Origin: Streptomyces sp. NBC_01210
GTDB taxonomy: Bacteria > Actinomycetota > Actinomycetes > Streptomycetales > Streptomycetaceae
Direction: 5' to 3'
DNA: 64,000 bases
NCBI RefSeq assembly: GCF_036010325.1
Contig: NZ_CP108549.1
Location: forward strand, 3,534,001 to 3,598,000
In this document: positions 37,236-46,342 of the stretch, one piece after another
Position numbering within the stretch: the stretch's first letter is position 1
Layout: each line of letters starts with the position of its first letter
Notes under the pieces: model-generated
What the model was told of the DNA's origin: nothing
The model's database searches: none
What the model saw: the letters and a program-made list of their open reading frames with translations, nothing else
Translations under genes and position numbers: made by a program

Positions 37236-38578
37236 CGGCCAAGGGGGGACGCGGGCCGCTCGCCACCGTGCTGGCGGCCAACGCCGTGTCGATCACCGGC
37301 AATTCACTCACTCTCATCGGCGTCCCGTGGTTCGCGCTGCAGACCACGGGCAGCCCCGGCAAGGCGGGCCTGGTCGCCTTCTGTGCGACCCTGCCGGTCG
37401 TCGTCTCGGCGCTCACCGGCGGTCCGGTCATCGACCGGATCGGCCGTCGCCGGGTCAGCATCGCCTCGGACCTCCTCTGCGCGCTGGCGCTCGCCGCGAT
37501 CCCGCTGCTGCACTACGCGGGCGCACTCGAATTCTGGATGCTCTGCGCACTGATGGCCGTCACCGGACTCTTCCACGCACCCGGCGAAACCGCACGATAT
37601 GTCCTTATACCCGACCTCGCGAAGGCGGCTCGCACGCCCCTCGCCCGGGCCGCGAGCCTCTTCGACGCGGTCTCGCGCGGAGCCAGGATGGCAGGGGCGG
37701 CACTGGCCGGCCTCCTCATCGCACTGACCGGCGCGGAGGCGGTGCTGCTGCTGGACGCCGCGACCTTTTGCGGATCCGCACTGCTGATCTTCCTGGGCGT
37801 ACGGGGGCTGAGCGCGGCCGAGCCCCGGCGGCGGGCGGCACCCGTCTCGCTCGCCGCGTACCGGGCCGAGCTGCGCGAAGGGTATGCCTTCCTGCTGCGC
37901 ACCCGGCTGCTGCTGGGCGTCATGGTCATGGTGATGCTCACGAACGGCCTTGACCAGGGCTGGAGTTCAGTACTGCTGCCGGTGCACGCCAAGGAAGACC
38001 TCGGCGGCGCCCGGGACCTGGGCCTGCTGGTCGCGGCCTTCGGCGGCTGCGCCCTGCTCGGCGCGCTGCTCTACGGCGCGATCGGGCACCGCTTCCCGCG
38101 GCGGGCGCTGTTCACCGGCGCGTTCATCCTCTGCGGGCTGCCGAGGTACGTGGTGGCGGCGCTGGTGGACGGCACGGCGCCGCTCGCCGTGACAATGGCG
38201 GTGGGCGGGCTGGGTGCCGGGATGCTCAACCCGATCCTCACCACGATCATGTACGAGCGCGTCCCCGAGGAACTGCGCAGCCGGGTCGCGGGCGTAACCA
38301 CCGCGGGAGTGCTGCTGACCGCGCCGCTCGGCGGCCTGGCGGCGGGCTACCTCATCGAGCAGGCAGGACTTGCGACCGCGCTACTCGTCTTCGGCGGGGC
38401 GTACTTCCTGGCGACGCTGGCTCCGGCGGTGTTCCCGAGCTGGCGGGAGATGGACGCGGGCGGGCGGGCAGGGACACACACGGGACGGACTCCTTCGGCT
38501 GCGGACCTCAGCAGCTCGGAACCTTCCCGCCCTTCTCCAGCGCCCGAAGGGAGTCCACCGCGCCCTGCAGCGTTGTGA
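37232..38578 (+). CDS. Major facilitator superfamily transporter
   Basis: 448 residues. Twelve hydrophobic helices. The MFS loop 2-3 motif appears as GGPVIDRIGRRRVSI, and PLGGLAAGYLIEQ appears near the end. It resembles MFS efflux proteins of the enterobactin exporter/drug-resistance class. It lies in a unit with the ArsR-type regulator and micro-ORF, so it is probably an efflux pump induced by the regulator's ligand. The last ~30 residues are Ser/Pro-rich and overlap the convergent Lon-like gene by 71 bp. Confidence 0.88.
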   Translation: MTAKGGRGPLATVLAANAVSITGNSLTLIGVPWFALQTTGSPGKAGLVAFCATLPVVVSALTGGPVIDRIGRRRVSIASDLLCALALAAIPLLHYAGALEFWMLCALMAVTGLFHAPGETARYVLIPDLAKAARTPLARAASLFDAVSRGARMAGAALAGLLIALTGAEAVLLLDAATFCGSALLIFLGVRGLSAAEPRRRAAPVSLAAYRAELREGYAFLLRTRLLLGVMVMVMLTNGLDQGWSSVLLPVHAKEDLGGARDLGLLVAAFGGCALLGALLYGAIGHRFPRRALFTGAFILCGLPRYVVAALVDGTAPLAVTMAVGGLGAGMLNPILTTIMYERVPEELRSRVAGVTTAGVLLTAPLGGLAAGYLIEQAGLATALLVFGGAYFLATLAPAVFPSWREMDAGGRAGTHTGRTPSAADLSSSEPSRPSPAPEGSPPRPAAL

Positions 38579-39296
38579 CGGGGATCAGCCGCAGCCCACC
38601 GGGCAGTTCGGCCTTCGCGTCGGCGCACTCGTCCTTGGGAACGAGGAAGACGCTCGCCCCGTCGCGCCTGGCGGCCTGAGTCTTCAGCGACACTCCACCG
38701 ACCGCGCCGACCTTGCCGTCGGCGGTGATCGTGCCCGTACCGGCGATATTGCGGCCACCGGTGAGATCGCCGCCCGCGCCGTCGCCGACGAGCTTGTCGA
38801 CGATGCCGAGCGAGAAAAGCAGCCCGGCACTGAGCCCGCCGACATCGGCGAGATGGAGCTTGACCTTCACCGTCGACGGGTCCTTGTGGAGATAGGAGAG
38901 CGCCGCCTGGGTGGCGACGTCCTGCGACTTCTCCATGTCCTCGACATTGTGCCTGGCGATCTCCTCGTCGGACTTGCCGGACGGATAGACGGAGTCGTGC
39001 GGCAGGATCACGCGGTTCGTGCTGAACCATGCGTCGACGACATCGCCGAGGCCGACCTCGGCGGACGGCCCGGTCGCCACGATCGTCGTCATCCGCAGCG
39101 CACCTTCGGTCTTACGTGTGGGAGCACCGGAGACGGTGATGATCGGCTTGCCCTGGTCCTTGCCGAGCACGTTCGCGGTCATCCCGGGCTCCGCGACGGC
39201 ATACGGCAGCGGCGCGAGCCCGGCGACGGCGAAGAGCGCGACGACGGGGAGGGCGCAGAGGGCGATGGCGCGGGGGCGCGTGAGACTGGAGAGCAC
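38508..39296 (-). CDS. Lon-like (S16) serine protease without PDZ domain
   Basis: 262 residues. An N-terminal membrane helix (residues ~10-29) anchors an extracellular domain. The Lon proteolytic core has the Ser-Lys dyad: S156 in VGGLSAGLLFSL and probably K205 in GGVSLKTQAA. Actinobacterial YlbL/S16 proteases of ~340 residues normally carry a PDZ domain between anchor and protease; this protein has only ~110 residues there and no clear PDZ motif. Its substrate is unknown. Confidence 0.8.
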   Translation of the reverse strand: MLSSLTRPRAIALCALPVVALFAVAGLAPLPYAVAEPGMTANVLGKDQGKPIITVSGAPTRKTEGALRMTTIVATGPSAEVGLGDVVDAWFSTNRVILPHDSVYPSGKSDEEIARHNVEDMEKSQDVATQAALSYLHKDPSTVKVKLHLADVGGLSAGLLFSLGIVDKLVGDGAGGDLTGGRNIAGTGTITADGKVGAVGGVSLKTQAARRDGASVFLVPKDECADAKAELPGGLRLIPVTTLQGAVDSLRALEKGGKVPSC

Positions 39297-39495
39297 GGTG
39301 TCAATCTATCTGCCGCCGGAGTGGGGGCGCGGGGGCTGCGGCGGGGCGGGTGCCCGAGGTAGCCGGCCGGCCCCCACCGGCCGCAGGCGTGCCCGCCGCC
39401 CGTGGGGGCCGGGCCGGCTGACCGTTGCCCATGGTTGCAAGCGTGCGGACGCCCTGCAGAGAGTGCGGGCCGTCCGCACGGCCGGGCGGTGCGGC

Positions 39496-39939
39496 GCTCC
39501 TGCCTGGAGCGTGGAAACGTTCACCGGGTCAGGGGACGCGCAGGGGTCATGTCCGGGACGTAGGGCGTCGCAGCTCGCGCGAAGCGCGGTGACCACGCGG
39601 CGGAGCCGCATATCGGATGCAGCGCAGTCCCGCATACGAGCCCCGGAGCGGCCCCGGACGGCCACCGCGCAAGAGACCGGCACGCCCAATCCACCCGGGA
39701 CCCGAGACCCGGCCGGGGAGCCGGCCGCTCCTGCCGGGAGCGTGGAAACGTTCACCGGGTCAGGAACGCGCAGGGGTCGTGTCCGGGACGTAAGACGTCG
39801 CAGCTCGCGCGAAGCGCGGTGACCACGCGGCGGAGCCGCATATCGGATGCAGCGCAGTCCCGCATACGAGCCCCGGAGCGGCCCCGCACGGCCACCGCGC
39901 AAGACCGGCACGCCCAATCCACCCGGGACCCGAGACCCG
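39496..39939. repeat. ~215-bp direct repeat in a long intergenic region
   Basis: Two near-identical copies (39496-39711 and 39727-39939) separated by 15 bp. They differ by about five substitutions and small indels. Each contains GGAAACGTTCACCGGGTCAG near the start and GCGCGAAGCGCGGTGACCAC in the middle. The 39297-40029 region has no ORF I can support, and 39297-39495 holds nothing recognisable. Confidence 0.9.
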
Positions 39940-39942
39940 CGT

Positions 39943-40028
39943 CCCGCAAGGGTTTCCGCGCCCCGGGCAAACCCGCAAGGGAACCCGCACCCCGGGCAAC
40001 CCAGCGCACACCCCGCAAGGGAACCCGC
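39943..40028. repeat. Short dispersed repeats upstream of the IclR gene
   Basis: Three copies of CCCGCAAGGG (39943, 39972, 40012), each followed by related ACCCGC and CCCCGGGCAA elements. They lie immediately downstream of the IclR gene in its transcription direction. Confidence 0.6.
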
Positions 40029-40029
40029 G

Positions 40030-40671
40030 TCAGCGCAACGCGTCCGCCACCTCGCGCGCCGCGTCCACCACCCTCGGCCCCACCCTCTCCGGCACCGAGT
40101 CCGCCAGCATCACCACGCCCACGCTGCCCTCTATCCCCGTCACCCCCACCAGCGCCGCGGCCGCACCACTCGCGCCCGCCTCCAGTTCGCCGTGGGTGAG
40201 CGTGTACCCGGGCTCGTTCGACTTGCTCTGCCGGGCCGCGAGGATCGCCTTGCCCGCCGCGCCCCGGTCCAGCGGATGACGGAAGCCCGTCCGGTAGGCG
40301 ACGTGGTAATCCGTCCAGGTCGGCTCGACGACGGCGACCGCAAGGGCCTCCGCGCCGTCGACGAGGGTGAGATGAGCCGTGGCCCCTATGTCCTCCGCGA
40401 GTGAGCGCAGGGCCGGCATCGCGGCCTCCCGCACCAGCGGGTGCACCTGGCGGCCCAGGCGCAGCACGCCGAGGCCCACCCTGGCGCGGCCGCCCAAGTC
40501 ACGGCGGACGAGGGCGTGCTGCTCCAGGGTGGCGAGCAGACGGTAGACGACGGTGCGGTTGACGCCGAGTTTGGTGGACAACTCGGTGACGGTCAGCCCG
40601 TGGTCGGTGTCGGCGAGCAGCTTGAGGACACGTAGTCCTCTGTCGAGCGTCTGGGAGGTTTCCGCGGTCAC
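40030..40671 (-). CDS. hpdR: IclR family regulator, probable HpdR
   Basis: 213 residues from GTG 40671 with AAGGAGAGG ~11 bases upstream; a longer frame to 40977 lacks support. The N-terminal winged HTH is TLDRGLRVLKLLADTDHGLT then VTELSTKLGVNRTVVYRLLA. The C-terminal IclR effector domain follows, with HPLDRGAAGKAILAAR. From memory, SCO2935 HpdR is the IclR repressor of hppD and hpdA, and this gene is in the expected relative position, so I assign the name provisionally. Confidence 0.8.
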   Translation of the reverse strand: MTAETSQTLDRGLRVLKLLADTDHGLTVTELSTKLGVNRTVVYRLLATLEQHALVRRDLGGRARVGLGVLRLGRQVHPLVREAAMPALRSLAEDIGATAHLTLVDGAEALAVAVVEPTWTDYHVAYRTGFRHPLDRGAAGKAILAARQSKSNEPGYTLTHGELEAGASGAAAALVGVTGIEGSVGVVMLADSVPERVGPRVVDAAREVADALR

Positions 40672-41051
40672 GACGCCCTCTCCTTCGGAGTGAGTGACGG
40701 CGGTCCTCGACGGAAACTGCGACACCGGTCCCACGGCGACGCACCCCAGAGGCCGCCGGCAGGACAGGCACACCGGCTGCGCTCCGCGGCGGCGCTGCCA
40801 CGGGGCGTATGCAATGCGGGGACAGTAGCGACCAGGTTCGCTCAGCGGAAGACCTCGTCCAGAATCCGGGCGCCGCTCGCTTGTCCCGCGGGATGAGCGG
40901 GGCCGGGGCGGACTCGTGCACCCGGGCCCTGTTCGACATCCGTACACGCGACACCGCTTACCGACCCACCGGCCCATCGACCCGCCGGCTCACCGACCCA
41001 CGAGCCCACCAGCTCACCGACCCACGAGCTCACCGGCCCACGAGCTCACCG
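40672..41051. repeat. Intergenic region with 16-bp tandem repeats
   Basis: The first ~290 bp (40672-40960) holds no ORF I can support and probably includes the hpdR promoter. At 40961-41051 there are four to five units of about 16 bp (ACCCACGAGCTCACCG and variants), the last overlapping the helicase stop codon (41046-41048). Confidence 0.65.
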
Positions 41052-42830
41052 CATACGCGTGGCCCACTCCTGCACCTTCTTGATCCGCTCCCGGATCTGC
41101 CCTGCCGTCGCCTCCGCGCTCGGCGGCCCACCGCACACCCGCCGCAGCTCCGTATGAATGACGCCGTGCGGCTTTCCGCTCTGGTGGACGTACGCGCCGA
41201 CCATCGTGTTCAGCTGCTTGCGCAGTTCGAGGAGCTCCTTGTGGGAGACCACGGGCCGCCGCTCGGCGGGCAGTTCCAGCAGATCCGCCTCGTCGTCGGG
41301 CTTCTTGCGGCTGTGCGCGATCTGCCGTGCCTGGCGCTTCTGGAGGAGCAGCTGCACCTGATCGGGTTCGAGGAGCCCGGGGATGCCGAGGTAGTCCTGC
41401 TCCTCCTCGCTCCCCGGGTGCGCCTGCATACCGAACTCGGCGCCGTCGTACAGCACCCGGTCGAAGACCGCGTCGGACTCGAGGGCCTCGAAGGGCAGCA
41501 TGTCCTGCTCCCCGGTGTCCTCGTCCTGCTGCTTCTCGGCCTCCGCCATCTCCTTCTCGGACTCGGCGTACGGGTCCTCGTCGCCGTCCTTCTTCGGCTT
41601 GTCGAGCACGTGGTCGCGCTCGACCTCCATCTCGCCTGCGAAGCCGAGGAGGTTCGGGATGGTCGGCAGGAAGACGGACGCGGTCTCGCCGCGCCGCCGG
41701 GACCGTACAAAACGCCCCACGGCCTGCGCGAAGAAGAGCGGCGTCGAGATGGTGGTGGCGTACACCCCCACCGCGAGACGCGGCACGTCGACGCCCTCGG
41801 ACACCATGCGGACCGCGACCATCCAGCGGTCCTCGTTCTCGCTGAACTCCTCGATCCGCTGCGAGGAGGCGGCTTCGTCGGAGAGGACGATGGTCGCCTT
41901 GGTGCCGGTGATCTCGCGGATCAGCTTGGCGTACGCACGGGCCGAGTCCTGGTCGGAGGCGATGACGAGACCGCCGGCGTCCGGGATGCCCTTCCTGACT
42001 TCCGTCAGCCGCTTGTCGGCAGCCCGGAGCACATTCGGCATCCAGTCGCCACGCGGATCGAGAGCGGTGCGCCAGGCCTGGGAGATGGCGTCCTTGGTCA
42101 TCGGCTCGCCGAGGCGGGCGGCGATCTCGTCACCGGCCTTGGTGCGCCAGCGCATATTGCCGCTGTAGCTCAGAAAGATCACGGGCCGGACGACGCCGTC
42201 GCCCAGCGCATTGCCATAGCCGTACGTGTAGTCCGCGGCGGACCGCCGAATCCCGTCGTTCCCCTCCTCGTACTGCACAAAGGGAATGGGATTGGTGTCG
42301 GACCTGAAGGGCGTACCGGTCAGCGCGAGCCGCCGGGTCGCGGGATCGAACGCCTCCAGGCACGCCTCGCCCCAGGACTTGGAGTCACCGGCGTGGTGGA
42401 TCTCGTCGAGGATGACGAGGGTCTTGCGCTGCTCGCAGCGGTTGCGGTGCAGCATGGGCCGTACGCCGACACCGGCGTACGTCACCGCCACCCCCTGGTA
42501 CTCCTTGCTCAGCGGCCCGGCGCTGTACTCCGGGTCCAGCTTGATCCCTACCCGCGCCGCCGCGGCCGCCCACTGCTTCTTGAGGTGCTCGGTGGGGGCG
42601 ACGACGGTCACTTGCTGCACGACATGGTGGTGCAGCAGCCAGGAGGCGAGGGTGAGCGCGAAGGTGGTCTTGCCGGCGCCGGGGGTGGCGACGGCGAGGA
42701 AGTCCCGTGGCTGCTCCTGGAGATAGCGCTCCATGGCGCCCTGCTGCCAGGCACGCAGCTTGTTGGCGGTACCCCAGGGCGCACGCCCGGGGAAGGCGGG
42801 TGAGAGGTGGTGGGAGGCGGTAGTAGTCAC
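41046..42830 (-). CDS. DEAD/DEAH-box helicase (superfamily II)
   Basis: 594 residues. Walker A is ATPGAGKTTFA (K54) and motif II is LDEIHHAG (~140), with motif III-like LTGTPFRSD and motif VI-like FAQAVGRFVRSRRRGE. The N-terminal half is a SF2 ATPase and the C-terminal half a helicase-C domain. A Glu/Asp/Lys-rich insert (~425-460, SEKEMAEAEKQQDEDTGEQD) follows. The family resembles XPB-like helicases of actinomycetes, but the biological role (DNA repair or RNA) is unknown. No partner gene is adjacent. Confidence 0.9.
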   Translation of the reverse strand: MTTTASHHLSPAFPGRAPWGTANKLRAWQQGAMERYLQEQPRDFLAVATPGAGKTTFALTLASWLLHHHVVQQVTVVAPTEHLKKQWAAAAARVGIKLDPEYSAGPLSKEYQGVAVTYAGVGVRPMLHRNRCEQRKTLVILDEIHHAGDSKSWGEACLEAFDPATRRLALTGTPFRSDTNPIPFVQYEEGNDGIRRSAADYTYGYGNALGDGVVRPVIFLSYSGNMRWRTKAGDEIAARLGEPMTKDAISQAWRTALDPRGDWMPNVLRAADKRLTEVRKGIPDAGGLVIASDQDSARAYAKLIREITGTKATIVLSDEAASSQRIEEFSENEDRWMVAVRMVSEGVDVPRLAVGVYATTISTPLFFAQAVGRFVRSRRRGETASVFLPTIPNLLGFAGEMEVERDHVLDKPKKDGDEDPYAESEKEMAEAEKQQDEDTGEQDMLPFEALESDAVFDRVLYDGAEFGMQAHPGSEEEQDYLGIPGLLEPDQVQLLLQKRQARQIAHSRKKPDDEADLLELPAERRPVVSHKELLELRKQLNTMVGAYVHQSGKPHGVIHTELRRVCGGPPSAEATAGQIRERIKKVQEWATRMR

Positions 42831-42945
42831 GGTCTCCGGTTCAAGGCTCTCGGCAGCACGGGATCAGATACGACAACCGGGCCACCCTACCGGGGAGCGA
42901 CGGGCGGGCCCGGCCAAACGAGGCCGGGTCCGCCCAGGGTGCGAC

Positions 42946-44415
42946 TCAGCTCACATCGCACCTCGTCCCGACCCACGCCCCCACCAGCGCCACGGCCGCC
43001 ATCGGCAGGAACACCGCCGCGAACGCCCCCGGGTGCGAGCCCGAAGCCCCCACCGCAACGTGCGCCGTCCCCACCGCTCCCCCGCCGAGCGCCGCGAAGG
43101 CCGCGCCGCCCGCCGCCAGCAGCAGGACGTTCGACAGCCCGTCCGAGATCTGCAGCGCCGCCGAGTTCGCGCCCGCCTCCTCCGGCGCCGACAGCTTCAG
43201 CAGCAGCACGCTCGTCGAAGCGAGCACCATGCCCATGCCGAAGCAGCCGACCCCCCACGCGACCCCGACGATCCACACCGGAACCGAAGCGATCAGCACG
43301 CTCGGCGCGGTCGCGATCGCCGCCGCGACCAGCACCATGCCCAGCACCATCAGCCGCTCCCGGTGCGGCTCGAGACGCGGCCGGGCCTGTACGTACGAGC
43401 CCAGCGCCCAGGTCGCCCCGCCGACCGCCAGCGACAACCCGGCCATCGTCGGCGACAGCCCGCGCTCAGTGACCAGCATCAGCGGTACGAAGGATTCCGC
43501 CGCAATGAAGGACCCGGCCGCGACACCCCGCAGCAACACGACGGACGGCAGCCCCCGCACCGCCCGGTACGTCCCGCGCGGCAGCAGCCCGAGCACCGCA
43601 GGCACCAGCAGCGCCGCGCCTGCCGCAGCCGGGAGCAGCGAGAGCCACCTCACATCCTGGCCTGCGTACTGCAGCAGTCCGGCACCCACCGAGATGCCCA
43701 GCGCCAGCCGGATCCGCCGCCTGTCGAAGGGCTGCGACGGCGCGGAGGGATCGGCGGGCCCGGACGCCATCCGCCGGATCGCGGGCAGCGCGAGCGCCAG
43801 CGGGAAGACGACGAGTACCGGGATACCGATGAACACCCAGCGCCAGCCGAGGTGTTCGGTGACGGTCCCGGAGGCGAGCGGGCCCACGACCGAGGGGACC
43901 ACCCAGCTCGCGGCGAACGCGGCCATGATCGACGGCCGCAGCCGTTCCGAGTAGGCGCGGCTGACAACCACGTACAGCGCGACGATCACCAGCCCGCCGC
44001 CGAGCCCCTGGACCGCCCGCCCGACGATGAACAGCCACATCGCATTCGCGGTCCCGGACAGCAGCAGCCCCGCGCCGAAGGCCGCTATCCCGGTGGCGAG
44101 CGGCCGCAGCGGCCCGTCGCGGTCGGCCCACTGCCCCGAGAGCACCATCGCGAAGAGGCTGGTGGTGAAGTACGCGGAGAAGGCAAAGGCGTACAGGGGG
44201 ATGCCGTGCAGCTCCCGCGCCGCGACCGGCATCGCGGTGCCGACGGCGGTCGCCTCGAAGGCGATCAGCACGACGACGGAGACGATGCCGACACTGAGCG
44301 CGCGATGCGATCTGCCGAGAACGCCGCCCCGGTCGTCGTCCGGGGCGGCGGGGGCTGCGGCTCTGTCCGCGGGCGGCGGCGTGACCTCGGCGTCACTGGG
44401 TTCGAGGGCGGTCAT
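42946..44415 (-). CDS. MFS transporter (drug resistance class)
   Basis: 489 residues from ATG 44415; the upstream frame extension is unsupported. About 14 hydrophobic helices, in keeping with the DHA2 class. The motif A-like loop is SGQWADRDGPLRPLA, followed by GRAVQGLGGGLVIVALYVV and PSVVGPLASGTVTEHLGWRW. Probably an efflux pump for small molecules. No regulator is adjacent, so the substrate is unknown. The 115-bp region upstream (42831-42945) separates it from the helicase. Confidence 0.88.
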   Translation of the reverse strand: MTALEPSDAEVTPPPADRAAAPAAPDDDRGGVLGRSHRALSVGIVSVVVLIAFEATAVGTAMPVAARELHGIPLYAFAFSAYFTTSLFAMVLSGQWADRDGPLRPLATGIAAFGAGLLLSGTANAMWLFIVGRAVQGLGGGLVIVALYVVVSRAYSERLRPSIMAAFAASWVVPSVVGPLASGTVTEHLGWRWVFIGIPVLVVFPLALALPAIRRMASGPADPSAPSQPFDRRRIRLALGISVGAGLLQYAGQDVRWLSLLPAAAGAALLVPAVLGLLPRGTYRAVRGLPSVVLLRGVAAGSFIAAESFVPLMLVTERGLSPTMAGLSLAVGGATWALGSYVQARPRLEPHRERLMVLGMVLVAAAIATAPSVLIASVPVWIVGVAWGVGCFGMGMVLASTSVLLLKLSAPEEAGANSAALQISDGLSNVLLLAAGGAAFAALGGGAVGTAHVAVGASGSHPGAFAAVFLPMAAVALVGAWVGTRCDVS

Positions 44416-44585
44416 GGGCCACAGAGTAAGGGGCGTGGAGCGGGATGGACCCTGTCGCTGGACGGGACTCCGCTCGTCCCTTGGTCGTACGACCATGAAC
44501 GCCGTATGGCAGTCGTGTTGCAGCCCGCGCGGGGCCCTTGAGCCGTGCCACCGCCCCGCCTACGATCGAGGCATTGGAGTCACAC

Positions 44586-44657
44586 GGCCGTGTGCCCGAG
44601 TGGTTGAGGGACTCGCCTGCAAAGCGAGTTACGTGGGTTCGATTCCCGCCACGGCCT
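44586..44657 (+). tRNA. tRNA-Cys (anticodon GCA)
   Basis: 72 bases. Acceptor GGCCGTG with CACGGCC and discriminator T (U73, characteristic of tRNA-Cys). Anticodon stem CTCGC/GCGAG around loop CTGCAAA, anticodon GCA. T arm GTGGG-TTCGATT-CCCGC (one non-Watson-Crick position). CCA is not encoded. Confidence 0.92.
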
Positions 44658-44683
44658 CTACTGCCTGAACAGGCAAAACAAAG

Positions 44684-44710
44684 GTGCGGCACCCGGAAAG
44701 GGTGCCGCAC
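44684..44710 (+). terminator. Hairpin terminator after tRNA-Cys
   Basis: 11-bp perfect inverted repeat (44684-44694 and 44700-44710) with a 5-base GGAAA loop, 26 bases after the tRNA. Confidence 0.8.
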
Positions 44711-44804
44711 GTCTGTTGGTCCGTCTCGGTTCCCGTCTCAGTTGGCCGTTCAGCCCCGGGAAATCATTGGCGAGCTCGGGCCCTCGCGGACGAACATGGA
44801 ACGC

Positions 44805-45365
44805 ATGAGTGACCAACCCGCACGATGGAGCCGGGCAACCACCTACCCCGACATGTGGGCCGACCCGGACGACGACCCCCGCAACAGCGAGGGTGCCAGT
44901 CCGGACGGCGAGCTTGCGACGCTGCAGGACTTCCTGACGAACTACCGCATGACCCTGCGGATGAAGTGCGAGGGCCTGGATGCGGAGCAACTGGCCCGTC
45001 GGTCGGTTCCGCCGTCGACGATGTCGCTGCTCGGCCTGCTTCGGCACCTCGTCGAGGTGGAACGGGACTGGCGCAACTGGATCAGCGACGGTGATCCGCT
45101 GCCGAAGCTGTACGGCGAGGGTGACGCGGACTTCGACGGAGCTGTCGCCGAGCAGGCCGAGGTCGACGCTGCGTACTCCGCTCTGGAGCGCGAGCAGGCC
45201 GCGACCGACGCCGCGCTGGCCGAGCACCCGGATCTGAGCGAGCGTCTGGGGAAGGACGGGATCGCAGTTCGGGAGCTGATGGTGCACAGGATCGAGGAGT
45301 ACGCCCGTCACTGCGGGCACGCCGACCTGTTGCGCGAGTGCGTCGACGGAAGGGTCGGCCAATAA
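44805..45365 (+). CDS. DinB-family protein (DUF664)
   Basis: 186 residues from ATG 44805; ATG 44796 is equally possible and neither has a strong SD. A helical DinB fold: LATLQDFLTNYRMTLRMKCE, MSLLGLLRHLVEVERDWRNW (metal-binding His region) and RELMVHRIEEYARHCGHADLL. DinB members are small metal-binding enzymes, some dependent on mycothiol or bacillithiol, which suits a mycothiol-producing actinomycete. Function unknown. Confidence 0.85.
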   Translation: MSDQPARWSRATTYPDMWADPDDDPRNSEGASPDGELATLQDFLTNYRMTLRMKCEGLDAEQLARRSVPPSTMSLLGLLRHLVEVERDWRNWISDGDPLPKLYGEGDADFDGAVAEQAEVDAAYSALEREQAATDAALAEHPDLSERLGKDGIAVRELMVHRIEEYARHCGHADLLRECVDGRVGQ

Positions 45366-45371
45366 CGAGGG

Positions 45372-45388
45372 CCGGGGGTTGCCCCCGG
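45372..45388. terminator. Small hairpin between convergent DinB and VOC genes
   Basis: CCGGGGG (45372-45378) pairs with CCCCCGG (45382-45388) around a 3-base loop, just after the DinB stop codon. It is short, so the terminator role is tentative. Confidence 0.45.
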
Positions 45389-45481
45389 GCAAGCGAGGAC
45401 GACGGCCGAACTCGGCTCTTCGAGCATGCGGGGACCGTATCCGGGACGGTACGGAAGGTCGGACACGGCCCTCGCGCCCGT

Positions 45482-45952
45482 TCACTGCGCGTAGGCGTCC
45501 TTCAGCCCCTGGACGTCGATCTTCTGCATCCCGAGCATGGCCTTCATGACCTGCTGGGACTTGACCGGATCAGGGTCGCTCAGCAGCTCGGTCAGCGCCT
45601 TCGGAATGATCTGCCACGACAGCCCGAACTTGTCCTTGAGCCAGCCGCACGGCCCTTCCTCCCCACCGGCGCTGAGCTTCGCCCACAGCTCGTCCACCTC
45701 TTCCTGCGACGCGCAGTCCACGTAGAGCGAGATGGCTTCGTTGAAGGTGAACTGCGGGCCGCCGTTGAGCGCGATGAACTTCTGTCCCGCGAGCTCGAAG
45801 GTGACGATCATGGCTGTTCCCGGCTCGCCCGGTCCGGCTTCTCCGTACCGCTGTACGTCGGTCACGCGGGAGTCGTCAAAGATCGACGTGTAGTGCTGCG
45901 CGGCTTCCTCAGCCTGGTTGTCGAACCACAGGAAGGTCGTGATCTTCTGCAT
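45482..45952 (-). CDS. VOC family protein (PhnB-like)
   Basis: 156 residues from ATG 45952 with AAGGAGA upstream. It begins MQKITTFLWFDNQAEEAAQH, with ALNGGPQFTFNEAISLYVDC and CGWLKDKFGLSWQIIP. This is the PhnB/3-demethylubiquinone-methyltransferase-like branch of the vicinal oxygen chelate fold. Small proteins of this type are common and mostly unassigned. Confidence 0.88.
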   Translation of the reverse strand: MQKITTFLWFDNQAEEAAQHYTSIFDDSRVTDVQRYGEAGPGEPGTAMIVTFELAGQKFIALNGGPQFTFNEAISLYVDCASQEEVDELWAKLSAGGEEGPCGWLKDKFGLSWQIIPKALTELLSDPDPVKSQQVMKAMLGMQKIDVQGLKDAYAQ

Positions 45953-46342
45953 GAGGGTTCTCCTTTGCCGGTCGGGGGGCGACTGCCTCACCGAGGTAGA
46001 CCGCCAGGGCTGGCGAAACTCATCGCCCGGACCGGACCGAACCGGACCCGGCTGGACCGGACCGGCGCCGCGGTCGCAGGCGCGGGCTCGGTCGTGCGCT
46101 TCCTGCTCTCACCCGTGCGCGGGCGCGTGCGTCAGCAGAGCCCGCGTCGGCCGTGGCCGTCAGGCCGTACGCCGGAATGGCCGTGCCCGGCTGATCGCCG
46201 ACGCCCGGGACGTACACCCCGCCCTCGTCCGACCTGGCCCGTCTGATGCGCAGGGCTGTTACGGCGCGACCAGAGAGCTCTCACTCAATCTTCGGGGCGC
46301 GGATGCTCGTGCGTATGCCAACCACCCGCCGCTCAAGCGATC
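45953..46342. other. Intergenic region, nothing recognised
   Basis: 390 bp between the VOC and proline-rich genes. It holds the VOC promoter region and short GC-rich stretches. Open frames cross it but none has a start, codon usage or motifs that I can support. Confidence 0.5.

Noticed and set aside
39296..40029. Possible CRISPR array or insertion sequence in the duplicated intergenic region
   Set aside because: Only two long copies, no regularly spaced short repeats, no terminal inverted repeats or transposase ORF.
45338..46246. 302-codon plus-strand frame over the VOC gene and intergenic region
   Set aside because: Shadow of the minus-strand gene with a low-complexity extension. No start signal.
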